From positions 1 to 64,000 of the forward strand of contig JAGAMN010000063.1 of assembly GCA_017624715.1 (NCBI GenBank): a stretch of DNA of 64,000 bases, written 5' to 3'. Positions 61,777 to 64,000 of this stretch are shown here, in pieces; the first letter of the stretch is position 1, and every line of letters begins with the position of its first letter. This DNA is from Oscillospiraceae bacterium (lineage in GTDB: Bacteria > Bacillota > Clostridia > Oscillospirales > Oscillospiraceae). The position numbers and the translations under genes are program-made. The notes below the pieces were generated by a model. The model ran no database searches. It was given only the letters and a program-made list of their open reading frames with translations, and was not told where the DNA came from.

Positions 61777-63644
61777 TGGTAGATATACAGGTCAAAAACT
61801 TAACAAAATTCTTCACCATAGGCGAAAATCTGCTGGAAGGCCTGAGCTTTGAGATTCAGGAAGGGGAGTGCGTTGCCATTTTAGGCCGTAACGGCTGCGG
61901 CAAGACTACCCTCTTTAAGATCCTCACCGGCGAGATGGACTATGACGACGGTGAAGTCTATGTCAATCCCAATAAGCGGCTGGGTCTGATTTCTCAGATT
62001 CCACGATTCCCGGAAGGATACACCGTGGAGGATGTGCTCCGCTCTGCCTATGCTGTGCTGACTGCCACCCGGCGGAAAATGGAAGCCCTGGAAGCTGCCA
62101 TGGCTGCAGGCGCAACGCCAGAGCAGCTAAAGGAGTATGATGCCCTTTGCAACCGGTTCCAGGCCGGCGGTGGCTATGAGATGGATGTGGAAGTGGACAA
62201 GATCTGCAATGGTCTGGGCATCACAGCCGACCAGCGGACACAGCTTTTCGACAGCCTTTCCGGTGGCGAAAAGACCCGGGTAAACCTTGCACGCTTGTTG
62301 CTGGAAAAGACAGACATTCTGCTGTTGGACGAACCGACCAACCATCTGGATTTGAAGAGTGTGGAATGGCTGGAGGGCTATATCAACACCTTCAAGGGAA
62401 CAGTTCTTGCAATCTCTCATGACCGCTATTTTCTGGATGTGGTTGCAGACCGGGTCATCGAGATCGTGGACGGCCATGCTGAGTTTTACTCCGGCAACTA
62501 TTCTTTCTACATGGAAGAAAAACAGGCCCGCTTCAACCTGCAGCTGAAGCAGTATGAGCAGGAGCAGGCCAAGCTAAAGCAACTGGGCTTTACTGTGGAG
62601 CGAATGAAGGGCTGGGGCATCAACAACCGTACCTTGTATCGCCGTGCCATGTCCATCCAGCACCGGATGGAGCGGATCAAAAAGACCGAAAAACCGAAAA
62701 CCGAACGTACCATGAAGGCCAGCTTTGCCCAGAAGGATTTTTCCGGCGATGTGGTATTTGCCTTGAAAAATGTGGAAAAATCTTTTGGAGATAGGACACT
62801 CTTTTCCGATGTTTCTCTCCGGGTGGAAGGCGGTGAACGGATCGCCATTTTGGGTGATAACGGCACGGGTAAGTCTACCTTCCTCAAGTGCCTGCTGGGT
62901 GAAGAGGAATGCCAGGGCAAGATCCAGTTTGGCCCTACGGTGAAATGGGGATACCTGCCCCAGATCATTCAGTTTGCCAACCCCAAGCGTACACTCTACG
63001 ATACGATGCTCTATGAAAAGAATTGCACCCCACAGACGGCCCGTGACCGCCTGGGCGCCTTTATGTTCCAGGGTGAAGATGTGTTCAAAACCGTAGAAAC
63101 CCTCTCTGGTGGCGAGCAGAGCCGCCTGCGCCTGTGCATGCTGATGGATGAAAAGATCAACCTGTTGGTGTTGGATGAGCCTACCAACCATCTGGACATC
63201 GCATCCCGGGAATGGGTGGAAGCTGCTATTGAGGAATTTGAGGGCGTTCTGCTGTTTGTTTCCCACGACCGGTATTTCATAGAGAAGTTTGCTGAGCGAA
63301 TTTGGCTGCTGGAAGACGGAATGATCCGGGATTTTCCATGCGGTTATGCCAAGTACCGTTCTATTATGGAACATGAAGAAGCGGCAAAGCCTGTGGTGAC
63401 CGCTCAGCCCAAGCCCAAAAAGGAAAAGCCAAAAGGCGGTACAAAAGAAATTGAGAAGCTTGTTCGTCGCCTGGAACGGGAAATCGAAAAGCAGGAGCAG
63501 CTCATTGCTCAGCTGGACGAAAAGATCGATGCGGCGGCTGCAGATTACCAGGAGCTTGCCCGGCTGATGGTGGAAAAGGAAACCGCTGAAAATACCCTGA
63601 TGGAATTGATGGAGCAGTGGGAGACTGCTCAGGAGGAATTATGA
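61776..63644 (+). CDS. ABC-F family ATPase (translation factor type)
   Basis: 622 residues, two ABC domains on one chain without membrane segments. First: GRNGCGKTT, LSGGEKTRVNLARLLL, LLLDEPTNHLDLKS; second: GDNGTGKST, LSGGEQSRLRLCML, LVLDEPTNHLDIAS. The linker (residues about 240-310, RFNLQLKQYEQEQAKLKQLGFTVERMK) is the P-site tRNA-interaction motif, and a C-terminal coiled coil ends it. It fits the Uup/YdiF-type group that acts on the ribosome. ATG 61776 overlaps the rnmV stop by one base (TAATG). Confidence 0.94.
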   Translation: MVDIQVKNLTKFFTIGENLLEGLSFEIQEGECVAILGRNGCGKTTLFKILTGEMDYDDGEVYVNPNKRLGLISQIPRFPEGYTVEDVLRSAYAVLTATRRKMEALEAAMAAGATPEQLKEYDALCNRFQAGGGYEMDVEVDKICNGLGITADQRTQLFDSLSGGEKTRVNLARLLLEKTDILLLDEPTNHLDLKSVEWLEGYINTFKGTVLAISHDRYFLDVVADRVIEIVDGHAEFYSGNYSFYMEEKQARFNLQLKQYEQEQAKLKQLGFTVERMKGWGINNRTLYRRAMSIQHRMERIKKTEKPKTERTMKASFAQKDFSGDVVFALKNVEKSFGDRTLFSDVSLRVEGGERIAILGDNGTGKSTFLKCLLGEEECQGKIQFGPTVKWGYLPQIIQFANPKRTLYDTMLYEKNCTPQTARDRLGAFMFQGEDVFKTVETLSGGEQSRLRLCMLMDEKINLLVLDEPTNHLDIASREWVEAAIEEFEGVLLFVSHDRYFIEKFAERIWLLEDGMIRDFPCGYAKYRSIMEHEEAAKPVVTAQPKPKKEKPKGGTKEIEKLVRRLEREIEKQEQLIAQLDEKIDAAAADYQELARLMVEKETAENTLMELMEQWETAQEEL

Positions 63645-63949
63645 TCGAGTATCAGAAATTGGTTCGTGACAGAATCCCGCAGATTATTCGAAACGCAGGT
63701 GAACTGCCTGTCACACGGATTTTGGACGACGAAGAATACCTGATGTGTCTTGAAAACAAGCTGGACGAAGAGGTGGCCGAATTTCATAAGGATAATAACA
63801 CGGAGGAATTGGCTGATATTCTGGAGGTTGTCTATGCTTTGGCCGAAGCTAATGGCTACAGCAGGGAAGAGTTAAACCGCATTTGTACGGAAAAACGGGA
63901 AGAACGGGGCGGTTTTCATGACCGGATATTTCTCGTAGGCAAAGAATAA
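63641..63949 (+). CDS. MazG-like phosphoribosyl-ATP pyrophosphohydrolase-fold protein
   Basis: 102 residues. YQKLVRDRIPQIIRNAGE followed by ENKLDEEVAEFHKDNNTEELADILEVVYALAEANG is the all-alpha NTP pyrophosphohydrolase pattern with E-x2-E...E-x2-D metal ligands. It probably hydrolyses damaged or excess nucleotides. ATG 63641 overlaps the ABC-F stop (ATGA) and follows AGGAGGAATT. Confidence 0.88.
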   Translation: MIEYQKLVRDRIPQIIRNAGELPVTRILDDEEYLMCLENKLDEEVAEFHKDNNTEELADILEVVYALAEANGYSREELNRICTEKREERGGFHDRIFLVGKE

Positions 63950-63954
63950 TCCAC

Positions 63955-63986
63955 AACCGCTCTACGGTTCGTAGGGCGGTTTTTGC
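63955..63986 (+). terminator. Terminator closing the comEC-to-MazG run
   Basis: AACCGCTCTAC pairs with GTAGGGCGGTT (one T-G wobble) around GGTTC, then TTTG. Confidence 0.82.
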
Positions 63987-64000
63987 ATACTTGCGTAATT

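Overview
The window reads as chromosome of a spore-forming Clostridia member, most likely Oscillospirales (Ruminococcaceae or Oscillospiraceae), with near-balanced base composition. Supporting points are the gram-positive polC, the isoprenoid and cell-envelope operon pyrH-frr-uppS-cdsA-dxr-rseP-ispG-polC, a T-box leader before alaS, the sporulation pair spoIIGA-sigE, a DUF3794-LysM spore-type protein, and a 126-bp repeat of a kind I associate with gut Clostridia. The organism call is inference from gene content; no rRNA is present.

Layout. 1-274 is the end of a tRNA cluster (partial tRNA, Gly-GCC, Cys-GCA). 278-4011 is an accessory block of AT-richer small genes behind a remarkable array of seven tiny hairpins. 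4037-8229 holds a DUF212 membrane protein, a cyclophilin lipoprotein, an M28 peptidase, and a TetR regulator divergent from a cation-diffusion exporter. 8234-13982 (minus) carries a very large RND transporter and L-ribulokinase. 14048-15405 has an accessory gene, a duplicated tRNA-Ser 3' end, tRNA-Ser and DUF896. 15476-19331 is a flavoprotein pair with a CPBP protease. 19330-25184 has DUF1294, a lipoprotein, a WYL regulator, endonuclease IV, and an FHA-SEDS/PBP pair. 25190-28714 has two YwaF-like membrane proteins, a 49-residue Cys-rich protein and the spore-type protein. 28899-30974 encodes two CobW-type GTPases. 31006-32134 is a foreign-looking hydrolase framed by inverted repeats. 32260-37010 has rarA, an S1 protein, DUF951, spoIIGA-sigE and a Rex-like repressor. 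37053-39667 (minus) has glnS and a TPR protein. 39759-50296 is the large essential operon. 50305-63986 has a nucleoside phosphorylase, GNAT, EamA, pepF, alaS, comEC, holA, rnmV, an ABC-F ATPase and a MazG-like hydrolase.

How the genes work together. uppS, dxr, ispG and cdsA supply polyprenyl and phospholipid precursors, while the FHA-SEDS/PBP pair polymerises peptidoglycan. The CDF exporter and the two CobW proteins point to transition-metal (probably zinc) handling. spoIIGA, sigE and the DUF3794-LysM gene belong to sporulation. comEC-holA-rnmV-ABC-F form a DNA and ribosome housekeeping run.

Promoters are unusually legible: most are a TTGNNN box, 17 bp, then a TATAAT-like box. Four accessory genes carry a stereotyped cassette in which the -10 box is followed by exactly six bases and then AAGG-type Shine-Dalgarno, and one membrane-protein gene appears to be leaderless. 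I found no CRISPR array, integrase, transposase or recognisable defence system. The most unusual items are the hairpin array, the compact cassettes, the tRNA-Ser duplication, the coiled-coil insert in the RND pump, the GTPase/TIGR03943 fusion, the hidden Cys-rich protein and the triple ATCGAT operator at rex.
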